NCBI GenBank assembly: GCA_036276735.1
Contig: DASUOH010000043.1
Location: 1-64,000, forward strand
DNA: 64,000 nt
Direction: 5' to 3'
From: VRUE01 sp036276735
Lineage (GTDB): Bacteria; Actinomycetota; Thermoleophilia; Solirubrobacterales; 70-9
Shown: piece by piece, positions 36,557 through 45,332 of the stretch
How the letters are laid out: the number at the start of each line of letters is the position of its first letter
Numbering within the stretch: the first letter of the stretch is position 1
Notes under the pieces: model-generated
Told to the model about the DNA's origin: nothing
Seen by the model: only the letters and a program-made list of their open reading frames with translations
Database searches by the model: none
Made by a program: the position numbers and the translations under genes

Positions 36557-37897
36557 CTATCTCTCCAGCAACGCCACGCACTCGATGTGGGGCGTCTGCG
36601 GGAACATGTCGACCGGCCTCACGCGGCGCAGCGTATAGCCGGCCTCGACCATCTGGGCGGCGTTCGGCGCCAGCGTCGTCGGGTTGCAGGAGACGTAGAC
36701 GATCCGCTTTGCCTCGCACTCCAGCACCCGCCGCACGATCTTCTGCGAGAGGCCGGCGCGGGGCGGGTCGATGACCACGACGTCGGGCTTGCCGGCCTCC
36801 TCGATCAGCGGCCGCAGGCCGGTGCGCGCGCTGCCGGTGCGGAAATGGGCGTTGCCGATGCCGTTGCGCTCGGCGTTGCGCTCGGCGTCGGCGATCGCCT
36901 CGGGGACGATCTCGACGCCCCAGACCTCGCCTGCCCGGCCGGCCATCGTCAAACCGATCGTGCCGATCCCGCAGTAGAGGTCGAAGACGCGCTCACCGCC
37001 GCTCAGCCCGGCGTACTCCGCCGCGACCCCGTAGAGCCGCTCGGCCATCTCGGTGTTGGTCTGGAAGAAGGCGCCGTGGGACATCTCGAACCGCAGCCCG
37101 CAGAGCTCCTCGCGCAGGTACTCCTCTCCGAGGACCCCTGTCGGGCCTTCGCTCGAGCCGGAGTCGCCCTCGACGATCGTGTGGGCGTCGACCGGCGGCT
37201 TCGGGAAGCGCTCCGGCGCGGTGACGAGCCGGGTCTGGATCTGGCCGGTGCGCCGCCCCTCCCGCACGACCAGGTTGCGCAGGACGCCGTGGCGGGAGCG
37301 CTGGTCGTAAGCCGGCACTCCTTCACGCCGCGCCCATTCGCGCACCTCGTTGCGGGCGGCGTTGCCGCGCTCGGAGGCGAGCAGGCAGTCCTCGACGCCC
37401 ACCACCAGATCCCAGCGGCCGCGGGCGTGGAACCCCGCCACCACCTCGCCCTCCCCCTCGCCGAAGGAGTATTCGAGCTTGTTGCGGTAGCGCCATTGCT
37501 CCTCCGCGGCGACGATCTCCTCGAGCTCGAAGCCGTCCAACTCGCCGATCCGCCGCAGCGCGTCGTCCACCTGTCCCTGCTTGTGGGCGAGCTGGCTCTC
37601 GTAGGCGAGGCCTTGCCAGGGTGCCCCGGGGCAGGGCTCGCCTTCGTGTGTGCAGCGGTCGGGGATGCGGTCGGCGCCGGGCCGCAGCAGCTCGACGACC
37701 CGCGCCTCGGCGAAGCTGCGCTTCGGCTTGGTGACCTCGGCGATGACGCGGTCGCCGGGCAGGCCGCCGCTGACGAAGACGACGTAGCCGTCGCGGCGCG
37801 CCACGCCCCGCCCACCGAAGGCGAGCGAGTCGATGTCTACCTCGAGTCGCTCGCCTTTACGCGGCCGCGTTGCAGTCTCGCCACCGGCCGCCGTCAT
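36557..37897 (-). CDS. TrmA/RumA-type RNA (uracil-5-)-methyltransferase with TRAM domain
   Basis: A 446-residue SAM-dependent methyltransferase of 23S rRNA or tRNA. N-terminal TRAM domain (LEVDIDSLAFGGRGVARRDG ... VELL), a Cys cluster (CTHEGEPCPG), the SAM loop FDLYCGIGTIGLTMAG, VVIDPPRAGLSQKIV and catalytic Cys in IVYVSCNPTTLAPNA. Starts one base after the stop of the upstream Lys-rich gene. Target site cannot be decided. Confidence 0.92.
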   Translation of the reverse strand: MTAAGGETATRPRKGERLEVDIDSLAFGGRGVARRDGYVVFVSGGLPGDRVIAEVTKPKRSFAEARVVELLRPGADRIPDRCTHEGEPCPGAPWQGLAYESQLAHKQGQVDDALRRIGELDGFELEEIVAAEEQWRYRNKLEYSFGEGEGEVVAGFHARGRWDLVVGVEDCLLASERGNAARNEVREWARREGVPAYDQRSRHGVLRNLVVREGRRTGQIQTRLVTAPERFPKPPVDAHTIVEGDSGSSEGPTGVLGEEYLREELCGLRFEMSHGAFFQTNTEMAERLYGVAAEYAGLSGGERVFDLYCGIGTIGLTMAGRAGEVWGVEIVPEAIADAERNAERNGIGNAHFRTGSARTGLRPLIEEAGKPDVVVIDPPRAGLSQKIVRRVLECEAKRIVYVSCNPTTLAPNAAQMVEAGYTLRRVRPVDMFPQTPHIECVALLER

Positions 37898-37898
37898 C

Positions 37899-38345
37899 TC
37901 ACCTCAGTTTCTTGCGCGCCTGTTTCATCAGCCGCTCAAGCTCCTTGAGCATTTTGTCGCTCTGGCGGCGGCCGCGTTTGACCAGGTCGCCGACCATCTT
38001 CTCGGCGTCGCCGCGGGTCATGCGGCCGCGCTTGACCGCGTCGTCGACTACCTCTTGCAGGCGGTCACGGCTGAGGGTGACGCTGTGTTCGAGACTCTCA
38101 CGGAACTGTTCGACGCTCTTGTCGAGTCCGGTCACGCCGCCGCGACCCGCGCTTGATTTGCCAGCGGTGCTTTTCGCCGAGCTTTTCGTCGACCCTTTCG
38201 CTTTTTTAGCGGAGCTTTTGGCTTTCGCTTTCGCGCCGCCTTTGGCTTTGCTCGATTTGCCCGAAGCGGCTTTTTTCGACCGCGTGCCGGCTTTCGATTT
38301 TTTAGACGCTTTCGCTTTGCCGGACGTCTCTTTTTTCGCGGCCAT
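37899..38345 (-). CDS. Lys/Ala-rich histone H1-like protein with phasin-like helical domain
   Basis: A 148-residue protein. The first 70 residues are an almost pure Lys/Ala/Ser repeat (AKSSAKKAKGSTKSSAK type), like histone H1 tails or bacterial HU tails; the rest is helical (LDKSVEQFRESLEHSVTLSR, RGRMTRGDAEKMVGDLVKRG) and resembles the phasin/granule-associated family. Likely binds nucleic acid or polyphosphate/PHA granules; unproven. Directly precedes the RNA methyltransferase gene, so the two are probably co-expressed. Confidence 0.78.
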   Translation of the reverse strand: MAAKKETSGKAKASKKSKAGTRSKKAASGKSSKAKGGAKAKAKSSAKKAKGSTKSSAKSTAGKSSAGRGGVTGLDKSVEQFRESLEHSVTLSRDRLQEVVDDAVKRGRMTRGDAEKMVGDLVKRGRRQSDKMLKELERLMKQARKKLR

Positions 38346-38437
38346 CGCCTCGTGCCTCCTTGTCGTCTTCCAGGATCGGTATCGGGACTGCGGCGTGACT
38401 ATCTCATTCCCGGGCGGCGGCGGTCGAGAACTTGTCT

Positions 38438-39361
38438 TTAGCTGAGCGAGAAGGTCGCCTCGACGGGGGAGTGATCGGAGAGGCGCAGGGCGAGCCCGTC
38501 CTCGGGGACCTCGCGCCGCTCGGCGGGCCAGCGGCGCGGCCGCGCGACCAGCTCGAGCCCGCGTGCGAGCAGATGGTCGATCGCGTTGGGAGCGGTGGGG
38601 GGCGCCAGGCCGAAGCGCTCTCGCAGCTCGTCGAAGACCTCGCCGCTCTCGCTGGGCTGCAGGTTGAGATCGCCGCCGAAGAGGAGCGGCGCGTCGCTCG
38701 CCCACTCGGTTGCGATGCGGGCGGCGCGCAGGACGTCTTCGGCCGCGAGGTCGCGGCGGTCGGCGCTGGCGTGGAGGTTGGCGATGCAGAGAGGGCGTGG
38801 CGAGCCGGAGGCGCCGATGGGGCGGCGCTCCAAGGCCGAGTCGGCGGCGCCGGGGTCGACCGCGATCCGCGTCAGCGCCATCGCGCGCCGCTCCAGCGGC
38901 CCGGTGTGGATCGCGACCTCGCGCCGCTCGAGGACCGTCACCTCCTTCCGGTGCGAGTTTTGTACGTCTGAGGTACATAAGTCGCACCGGAAGGATTCGC
39001 GGACCAGCGTCAGGTTCGAGCCGCCCTCGCCGGATGCGATCAGGTCGGGATTGAGGCGCGCGACGAGCTGTCGTAGCGGCGCGAACGAGTTGCGCGACGT
39101 GAGCACCTGGTGGGCCTCGGCGCCACTCGCCCGCGCGAGTGACTCGGCGAAGCGCGGCGGGCACTCCTGCAGCAGGGCCACGTCCCACTCAGCGCCCGCG
39201 AGCAGCTCGGCGAACTCGCGCAGCAGCTCCCGGTTCACCTGTACGTGGGCGTCATTGCGCTCGCTGATCCGCAGCAGCCGCGAGCGCCAGGTCCGCAGGC
39301 CGGGATCGGGCGGGAAATCACGCCCATGGAAGAGGTTCCAGCTGAGAGCGGTGAACTGCAT
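38438..39361 (-). CDS. Endonuclease/exonuclease/phosphatase-family protein with palindrome-encoded insert
   Basis: A 307-residue cytosolic EEP-fold protein: ALSWNLFHGRDFPPDP, WDVALLQECPPR, CIANLHASADRRD, LLFGGDLNLQPSES, NAIDHLLARG and LRLSDHSPVEATF. ATG at 39361 chosen for the correct first strand; it is divergent from argF. A perfect 14-bp-arm palindrome (38943-38995) is read in frame in mid-protein, giving RCDLCTSDVQNSHRKE, a stretch atypical of the family. Confidence 0.85.
   Translation of the reverse strand: MQFTALSWNLFHGRDFPPDPGLRTWRSRLLRISERNDAHVQVNRELLREFAELLAGAEWDVALLQECPPRFAESLARASGAEAHQVLTSRNSFAPLRQLVARLNPDLIASGEGGSNLTLVRESFRCDLCTSDVQNSHRKEVTVLERREVAIHTGPLERRAMALTRIAVDPGAADSALERRPIGASGSPRPLCIANLHASADRRDLAAEDVLRAARIATEWASDAPLLFGGDLNLQPSESGEVFDELRERFGLAPPTAPNAIDHLLARGLELVARPRRWPAERREVPEDGLALRLSDHSPVEATFSLS
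38943..38995. repeat. Palindromic element inside a coding region (family C)
   Basis: Arms TCCTTCCGGTGCGA and TCGCACCGGAAGGA pair perfectly; inside, TTTTGTAC and GTACATAA pair with one mismatch around GTCTGAG. 53 bp in total, in frame with the surrounding gene. Not related in sequence to families A or B. Confidence 0.7.
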
Positions 39362-39401
39362 CGGCAGAAGTCTGTCCGATGACCGGCCTGGCCGCTCTAG
39401 T

Positions 39402-40304
39402 ATGCGCCGCTTGCCAAAGCGTGACTTCCTCACCGCCGAAGAGCTCGGCGCCTTTGAGCTCGGCCAGCTGCTCGACCAGGCGCTGGAGCTGAAAGCCGAC
39501 CGCCGCGGCGGCGCCGGTCGCGACAACCTGGTCGGCCGCAGCGTCGCCCTCGTCTTCGAACGGCCGTCGACCCGCACCCGCATCTCCTTCGAGGTCGCGG
39601 TCGGCGAGATGGGCGGGACGCCGATCATCCTGCGCAGCGACGAACTGCAGCTGTCGCGCGGCGAGTCGGTCGGGGACACCGCGCGTGTCCTCTCGCGCTA
39701 CCTCGACGCGATCGTCATCCGTTCTGGCTCTCACGAGGCGGTCGAGGAGCTGGCCGCCGAGGCCGACGTGCCGGTGATCAACGCGCTGACGCCGCGTCAC
39801 CACCCCTGCCAGGCGCTCGCCGACCTGATGACCCTGCGCGAGCGCTTCGGCGAGCTCGCCGGCCTGCGGCTCGCCTACGTCGGCGACGGCAACAACGTCG
39901 CTCGCTCGCTCGCGATCGCCGGCCGGCTCGCCGACGTCGAGGTGGTCATCGCCGCCCCCGACGGCTACCAGCTCGACCCCGACGACGCCCACGGCGCCAA
40001 GCTGACCGACGACCCGCGCGATGCCGCCTCCGGCGCAGACGCCATCTACACCGACGTCTGGGTCAGCATGGGCGACGAGGGGGAGGCGCAGCGACGCCGC
40101 GCCGCGCTCGCCCCCTACCGGCTCGACGAGGACCTGCTCTCGGTCGCCAAGGAGGAGGCGATCGTCCTCCACTGCCTGCCCGCCCACCCCGGTGAGGAGA
40201 TCACCGCCGGGGCGCTGTACGGGCCCCGCTCGGCCGTCTGGGACCAGGCCGAGAACCGCCTTCACACGCAGAAGGCGCTGCTCGCGACCCTGCTCGCCGA
40301 CTAG
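39402..40304 (+). CDS. argF: Ornithine carbamoyltransferase
   Basis: A 300-residue enzyme making citrulline from ornithine and carbamoyl phosphate. Carbamoyl-phosphate loop FERPSTRTRISFEVA, ALTPRHHPCQALADLMTL, ornithine-binding TDVWVSMGDE and HCLPAHPGEEIT all present. ATG at 39402 chosen; the frame is open far upstream but that is antisense to the EEP gene. Starts an argF-lgt pair; no other arg genes nearby. Confidence 0.95.
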   Translation: MRRLPKRDFLTAEELGAFELGQLLDQALELKADRRGGAGRDNLVGRSVALVFERPSTRTRISFEVAVGEMGGTPIILRSDELQLSRGESVGDTARVLSRYLDAIVIRSGSHEAVEELAAEADVPVINALTPRHHPCQALADLMTLRERFGELAGLRLAYVGDGNNVARSLAIAGRLADVEVVIAAPDGYQLDPDDAHGAKLTDDPRDAASGADAIYTDVWVSMGDEGEAQRRRAALAPYRLDEDLLSVAKEEAIVLHCLPAHPGEEITAGALYGPRSAVWDQAENRLHTQKALLATLLAD

Positions 40305-40318
40305 GAGCGCCGGCCGCC

Positions 40319-41071
40319 GTGCAGCCCGAGATCCACCTCGGCCCGCTCACCGTCCAGACCTTCGGGCTGATGTTCGCGCTCGCCTTCGTCGCTGCGGGCG
40401 CCCTGATCTGGAGGCGGTTGGGGGAGATCGGCAAGCCGGTCGACTGGGCCTACGAGATCGGCTTCGCGGCGCTGATCGGCGGCGTGGTCGGCTCGCGCCT
40501 CTACTACCTGGTCGAAAACTGGGACAGCGTCAGCGACGACCTGCTCGGCAACGTCTTCTCGGGCTCGGGGCTCGTCTGGTATGGCGGCGCCCTCGGCGGC
40601 GCCCTCGCGGTCTTCCTTTGGGCCTGGTACCGGGGTTTCCTCGGCCTCGTCCTGCTCGACGTGGCGGCGCCGGCGCTGGCGCTCGGCTACGCGGTGGGGC
40701 GGATCGGCTGCCAGCTCTCCGGCGACGGCGACTACGGGCGGGCCTGGGACGGACCGTGGGCGATGTCCTACCCCGACGGCACGGTGCCGACCACCGAAGA
40801 GGTCCACCCGACCCCGATCTACGAGGCGCTCGTGATGGGCTTTGGCGCCTGGCTGCTGTGGCGGCTGCGCGACCGCCTCCGGCCCGGCGTCCTCTTCGCG
40901 CTCTACCTCCTCTACGCGGGGGCGGAGCGCTTCCTGGTCGAGTTTGTGCGCCGCAACGAGGACGTGGCGCTCGGGCTGACCTCCGCTCAACTGGAGAGTG
41001 CTGCGATTATGTTGGCCGGCGCCGTCTGGATCTATGTCGTGCGGCGGCGCCACGGCAGGCTTGCCGTGTAA
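40319..41071 (+). CDS. lgt: Prolipoprotein diacylglyceryl transferase
   Basis: A 250-residue membrane enzyme that lipidates lipobox cysteines, such as that of the sugar-binding protein in this window. Seven hydrophobic segments; signatures LVWYGGALGGALAVF, GYAVGRIGCQLSGDGDYGRA (Lgt motif with essential Arg) and HPTPIYEAL. GTG start 14 bp after argF. Confidence 0.93.
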   Translation: MQPEIHLGPLTVQTFGLMFALAFVAAGALIWRRLGEIGKPVDWAYEIGFAALIGGVVGSRLYYLVENWDSVSDDLLGNVFSGSGLVWYGGALGGALAVFLWAWYRGFLGLVLLDVAAPALALGYAVGRIGCQLSGDGDYGRAWDGPWAMSYPDGTVPTTEEVHPTPIYEALVMGFGAWLLWRLRDRLRPGVLFALYLLYAGAERFLVEFVRRNEDVALGLTSAQLESAAIMLAGAVWIYVVRRRHGRLAV

Positions 41072-41135
41072 TCATGCACAAAATCTTTTGAGGTAATGGA
41101 GGAGACGCTGTGAGGACCGGAGTGGGGGCCGCGCG

Positions 41136-41951
41136 ATGAACGAGGCGAAGCCGATCGCGATGCTGCTGGACGAGGCGACCGAGACGATCGCGGCGGCCGG
41201 CTGCGACGAGCCGCGGTCCGACGCCGAGGCGCTCGTCGCCGACGGGCTCGGGACGAGCGTCGAGGAGCTCTCGCGCGACGGCCAGCGCGATGCCTCACCG
41301 GAGGTGGTGGCGGCGGTCGAAGCGATGGCGCGGCGGCGCGCCGAACACGAGCCGCTCGCCTACGTGCTCGGCCGGGCGCCGTTCCGCAAGCTCGAGATCG
41401 CCGTCGACGAGCGGGTGCTGTGGCCGCGCCGGGAGACCGAGCTGCTGGTCGAGGTCGGCACCGAAATGCCGGAGGGGGCACGCGTCCACGAGGTCGGCAC
41501 CGGCTCCGGCGCGATCGCCCTGGCGTTGATCTCCGAGCGTCCCGACCTGCACGTCACCGCGTCGGACCTCTCGCCCGAAGCGGTCGAAGCGGCGCGCGAG
41601 AACGCCGAGCGGCTGGGGCTGGAGCTGGAGGTCAGCGTCGCCGAGGGGCTGCCGGATGGGCTGGAGGGCATCGACCTGGTGATCGCCAACCTTCCCTACG
41701 TCACTGACGAGACGATCTACGAGCGCTCGCCGGAGATTCAGAAAGAGCCGCGGATCGCTGTCACCGGCGACTGCGGCGAGGACGGGCTGGGCGTGATCCG
41801 CAAGCTGGTCGGCGAAACGCCGAGCGGCTGGAAGATGGCGATGGAGCACGACACCCACCACGGCCCGGCGATGCGGGAATTGCTGCGCGACGCGACTACT
41901 ATGCCCGACTACATGGGGGACGAGCGCGTAACCGTCGGCCTCGCTCCCTGA
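41136..41951 (+). CDS. prmC: Release-factor glutamine methyltransferase PrmC (HemK)
   Basis: A 271-residue SAM enzyme modifying the GGQ glutamine of release factors. N-terminal helical domain, PLAYVLGRAPF, VLWPRRETELLVE, SAM loop HEVGTGSGAIALAL, and the catalytic motif, here NLPY (VIANLPYVTDE) instead of the usual NPPY. Good length and domain order, so assignment is firm despite the change. Confidence 0.88.
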   Translation: MNEAKPIAMLLDEATETIAAAGCDEPRSDAEALVADGLGTSVEELSRDGQRDASPEVVAAVEAMARRRAEHEPLAYVLGRAPFRKLEIAVDERVLWPRRETELLVEVGTEMPEGARVHEVGTGSGAIALALISERPDLHVTASDLSPEAVEAARENAERLGLELEVSVAEGLPDGLEGIDLVIANLPYVTDETIYERSPEIQKEPRIAVTGDCGEDGLGVIRKLVGETPSGWKMAMEHDTHHGPAMRELLRDATTMPDYMGDERVTVGLAP

Positions 41952-41980
41952 GCGAACCGCCAGCGAATAGCGTTGGGCTC

Positions 41981-43468
41981 ATGCCCGACTCGACCGGCTC
42001 GACGCACGAGCAGCGCCTCGCGAAGGTAGAGCGGCTGCGATCCGAAGGGATCGATCCCTACCCGTTCTCCTTCCCCAACCGAGACCGGATCGTCGAGATC
42101 CTCGAGGCGCACGACCCCGAGGCGCTCGGGGCGGGCGAGCATCGCGAGTTCTCCTACCGGATCGCCGGACGCGTGGTCGGCCAGCGCGGTCACGGCAAGA
42201 CCCTCTTCTTCGATGTCCGCGACCTGTCGGGGACGATCCAGGCCTACGCGCGGCTCGACGCGATCGGCCAGGAGGCGTTCGACCGCATCGAGGACCTCGA
42301 CATCGCCGACCTGGTCGGGGTCGAGGGCGACCTCTACGTGACCAAACGCGGCCAGCTGGCGATCGAGGTGCGCGAGTGCGTGCTGCTCGCCAAGGCTCTG
42401 CGCGACCCGCCCGACCTCTTCCACGGCATCTCCGACCCGGAGGTCCGCTACCGCCAGCGGGAGCTGGACCTGATGGCGAACGAGCGCTCGCGAGAGATCT
42501 TCGCGCTGCGGGCGAAGGTGGTCGCGGCGATCCGCGAGTACCTCAACGAGCGCCACTACGTCGAGATGGAAACCCCGGTCCTGCAGCGGATGACCGGCGG
42601 CGCCGCGGCGCGTCCCTTCAAAACGCACCACAACGCGCTCGACCGCCACCTCTACCTGCGGATCGCCACCGAGCTGTACCTGAAGCGGGCGATCGTCGGC
42701 GGCTTCGAGAACGTCTACGAGCTCGGCAAGTTCTTCCGCAACGAGGGGATGTCGCCCCAGCACAACCCCGAGTTCACGATGCTCGAGTGGTTCGTCAGCT
42801 GCGCCGACTACCACGGCGTCATGGACGTCGCAGAGGGGGTCGTCTCCCATGTTGCCGAACGGGTGCTGGGGACGACGAAGGTGGAGCGCGACGGCGAGAC
42901 GATCGACCTGAAGCCGCCCTGGCCGCGGTTGCGCCTGCAGGACCTGTTGAAGGAAGAGACGGGCGTCGACATCACCGAGGCGAGCCGCGACGAGCTGGCC
43001 GAGATCGCCGGCGAGGACGCCGAGCCCGACGACGACTGGGCGGCGCTGGTCGACACGCTGCAGGGCAAGCTGATCGAGCCGAAGCTGATCCAGCCGACCT
43101 TCATCATCGACCTGCCGCTGGCGATCTGGCCGCTGGTCAAGCCGGTGCCCGAGCACCCCGAGCTGCTGGCGGCGGCCTTCGACGGGATCGTCGCCGGGAT
43201 GGAGATCACCGGCGGCGGCACCGACGTCAACGACCCGATCGAACAGCGGCGGCATTTCGTCGAACAGCGCGAACGGCAGGAATCGGGGGCCGAGCCGACG
43301 CCGCACGAGCACGACGAGGAGTTCGTGCGGGCGCTCGAATACGGAATGCTGACTGCGAGCGGCTCGGGGCTGGGCGTCGACCGGCTGATGATGATCCTGA
43401 GCGGCGCGAAGACGATGCGCGACGTGGTGCTCTTCCCGGCGATGCGGGAGGTGGCGCAAGAGAGCTGA
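41981..43468 (+). CDS. lysS: Lysyl-tRNA synthetase, class II
   Basis: A 495-residue synthetase. OB-fold anticodon domain (residues about 50-150: SYRIAGRVVGQRGHGKTLFF), class II motif 2 KFFRNEGMSPQHNPEFTMLE and motif 3 GSGLGVDRLMMILSG. Ends 6 bp before family B copy 3, convergent with the CDF transporter gene. Confidence 0.97.
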   Translation: MPDSTGSTHEQRLAKVERLRSEGIDPYPFSFPNRDRIVEILEAHDPEALGAGEHREFSYRIAGRVVGQRGHGKTLFFDVRDLSGTIQAYARLDAIGQEAFDRIEDLDIADLVGVEGDLYVTKRGQLAIEVRECVLLAKALRDPPDLFHGISDPEVRYRQRELDLMANERSREIFALRAKVVAAIREYLNERHYVEMETPVLQRMTGGAAARPFKTHHNALDRHLYLRIATELYLKRAIVGGFENVYELGKFFRNEGMSPQHNPEFTMLEWFVSCADYHGVMDVAEGVVSHVAERVLGTTKVERDGETIDLKPPWPRLRLQDLLKEETGVDITEASRDELAEIAGEDAEPDDDWAALVDTLQGKLIEPKLIQPTFIIDLPLAIWPLVKPVPEHPELLAAAFDGIVAGMEITGGGTDVNDPIEQRRHFVEQRERQESGAEPTPHEHDEEFVRALEYGMLTASGSGLGVDRLMMILSGAKTMRDVVLFPAMREVAQES

Positions 43469-43474
43469 CCCGAC

Positions 43475-43587
43475 GGGTTCATCCCGCCAGGGGTTTCACT
43501 TAACTTTTTTTGAAGACAGTCCCCGGCCGTCCGAGCTTGGCTGCCCAAAAAAAGTACAAGACGTTCCACCCCTAGCGGGATGAACCC
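43475..43587 (-). repeat. Family B structured element, copy 3
   Basis: A 113-bp palindrome between convergent lysS and the CDF gene, overlapping the last codons of the latter. Outer arms GGGTTCATCCCGCCAGGGGT and ACCCCTAGCGGGATGAACCC pair except one C/A position, the same relative position as the mismatch in copy 1. Core on the minus strand: CTTGTACTTTTTTT, CTCGGACGGCCG, TGTCTTC, AAAAAAAGTTAAG. Confidence 0.8.
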
Positions 43588-44489
43588 TCCGGTTCGATTT
43601 GGACGAGCTGATCTGGCTGGTGCTCTACTTGGAGCGTGGTGTGGGGAATGCCGAAGTCGCGCTCGAGTAGGTCGGCCAGCTCGAGGCGGACGCGGTGGCA
43701 GTCGACGTCGGCGGCGACGGTGACGTGGGCGGCGAGCGCCGGGAACTCGGAGGTGACCTCCCAGACGTGCAAGTCGTGGACCTCGGCGACGCCGGGCTGC
43801 CGGGCCATGCGGCGGCCGATCGCGTCGGGGTCGAGGCCGCGCGGCGATGCCTCGAGGAAGACGCGGCCCGACTCGCGGAGCAGCACGTAGGCGGAGCGCA
43901 GCATCAGCGCGGCGACGAGCAGCGAGGCGATCGGGTCGGCACGGTCGAAGCCGGTGAGGAGGATGACCGCGGCGGCGATCGCGGTGCCGATGAATGCGTA
44001 GAGGTCGGTCAGCAGGTGCTGGAAGCTGCCCTCGACGTTGAGGCTGCGCCGGTTGGCGCGGGCGAGGACGGCGGTGGCGGCGAGGTTGACGGCGACGCCG
44101 GCAAGGGCGACGGCGAGGACGAGGCCGCCGTCGACGCCCGGCGGGTCGATGAGTCGGTGGACGCCCTCGTAGACGATCAGCGCGGCGAGGACGAGCAGGG
44201 TGACGCCGTTGACCTGGGCGGAGAGGATCTCGACCCGTTTGAGGCCGAAGGTCATGTTGCCGCCGGCCGGGCGGCGGGCGAGGCGCAGGGCGACGAGCGA
44301 GAGGGCGATCGCCGCCGCGTCGGTGAGCATGTGGGCGGCGTCGGAGAGGAGGGCGAGCGAGTTGGCGAGGATGCCGGCGACGACCTCCGCCGCCATGAAG
44401 CCGAGGATCAGCGCGAGGGCGAGCCAGAGCTTGCCGCGGTCGGCGTCGGGGGAGGGTGCGTGGGAGTGGCCGGCGTGCGAGTGGGTCAT
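43572..44489 (-). CDS. Cation diffusion facilitator (zinc-type) transporter
   Basis: A 305-residue CzcD/ZitB-like metal efflux protein. His-rich N-terminus MTHSHAGHSHAP, six helices with the metal site SDAAHMLTDAAAIALS (H-x3-D) and QHLLTDLYAFIG, and a cytoplasmic C-domain (VAEVHDLHVWEVTSEFPALA). ATG at 44489 gives the His-rich start. The last five codons are encoded by the arm of palindrome B3. Confidence 0.92.
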   Translation of the reverse strand: MTHSHAGHSHAPSPDADRGKLWLALALILGFMAAEVVAGILANSLALLSDAAHMLTDAAAIALSLVALRLARRPAGGNMTFGLKRVEILSAQVNGVTLLVLAALIVYEGVHRLIDPPGVDGGLVLAVALAGVAVNLAATAVLARANRRSLNVEGSFQHLLTDLYAFIGTAIAAAVILLTGFDRADPIASLLVAALMLRSAYVLLRESGRVFLEASPRGLDPDAIGRRMARQPGVAEVHDLHVWEVTSEFPALAAHVTVAADVDCHRVRLELADLLERDFGIPHTTLQVEHQPDQLVQIEPEGSSR

Positions 44490-44499
44490 GGGACGCGCC

Positions 44500-45279
44500 T
44501 CACACCGAGCGCAGCAGGCCGCCGTCGATCGGGATGACCGTGCCGGTGACGTATGCGGCGCGCTCGGAGCAGAGGAAGGCGACCAGGTCTCCGTACTCCT
44601 CGGGCTGGCCGAGCCGGCCGGCGGGGACTTCCTCGCGGGCGGCGGCCTCGGCGGCCTCCAGCGAGCCGCCGCCGTCGGCGAGCCGTTCGGTCGCGAAGCG
44701 GCCGGTGGCGACCGTGTTGACCGTGATTCCGTCGCCGGCGACCTCGCGCGAGAGCGTCTTGAGGAAGCCGACCGCGGCCATGCGGTGGGAGTTGGAGAGG
44801 TTGAGCGCGGGGTTGGGCTCGATCGTCGTGTTGGAGCCGACGTTGACGATCCGGCCCCAGCCGCGCTCCCGCATCCCGGGGATGACCGCCTCGACGAGGA
44901 CGCGCGGGGCGAGGACGAGTTCGCGGTAGGCGGCCTCCCATTCCGGGAGGTCGTGCGCGAGCGCACCGCCGTAGGGCGGACCGCCGGTGTTGGCGACGAG
45001 GATCTCGACCGGGCCGAGTGCCGCTTCGACGTCGGCCGGCAGGGCGGCAAGGCGGTCGAGGTCGGCGGTGTCGGCGACGAAGGGGGCGACGGAGGCGCCG
45101 GCCTCGACCGCCGCGGCTTCCTCGCGGATCGCCTCGGCGGCTTCCTCGATTTTCTCGCGCGAGCGGCTGGCGATCGCGACGCGGGCACCCTCCCTGGCCA
45201 GCACCGACGCGATCCCGCGCCCGATCCCCCGGCTCGCGCCCATCACCAGGGCGACCCGCCCCTGCAGTCCTAGATCCAT
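44500..45279 (-). CDS. SDR-family protein with altered active site
   Basis: A 259-residue short-chain dehydrogenase. NAD(P) loop VMGASRGIGRGIAS, ILVANTGGPPYGG, IVNVGSNTT (catalytic Ser), ITVNTVATGRF and IPIDGGLLRS are normal FabG features. At the place of YxxxK the sequence is SNSHR, so catalytic Tyr and Lys are replaced by Ser and Arg. It may be a non-reductase or use a different mechanism. Ten bp upstream of the CDF gene. Confidence 0.88.
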   Translation of the reverse strand: MDLGLQGRVALVMGASRGIGRGIASVLAREGARVAIASRSREKIEEAAEAIREEAAAVEAGASVAPFVADTADLDRLAALPADVEAALGPVEILVANTGGPPYGGALAHDLPEWEAAYRELVLAPRVLVEAVIPGMRERGWGRIVNVGSNTTIEPNPALNLSNSHRMAAVGFLKTLSREVAGDGITVNTVATGRFATERLADGGGSLEAAEAAAREEVPAGRLGQPEEYGDLVAFLCSERAAYVTGTVIPIDGGLLRSV

Positions 45280-45332
45280 GCGCGACGGCGCCGCTCGGAA
45301 CGATCCACGCAGCTAAAGTTAGACGCCAACAG

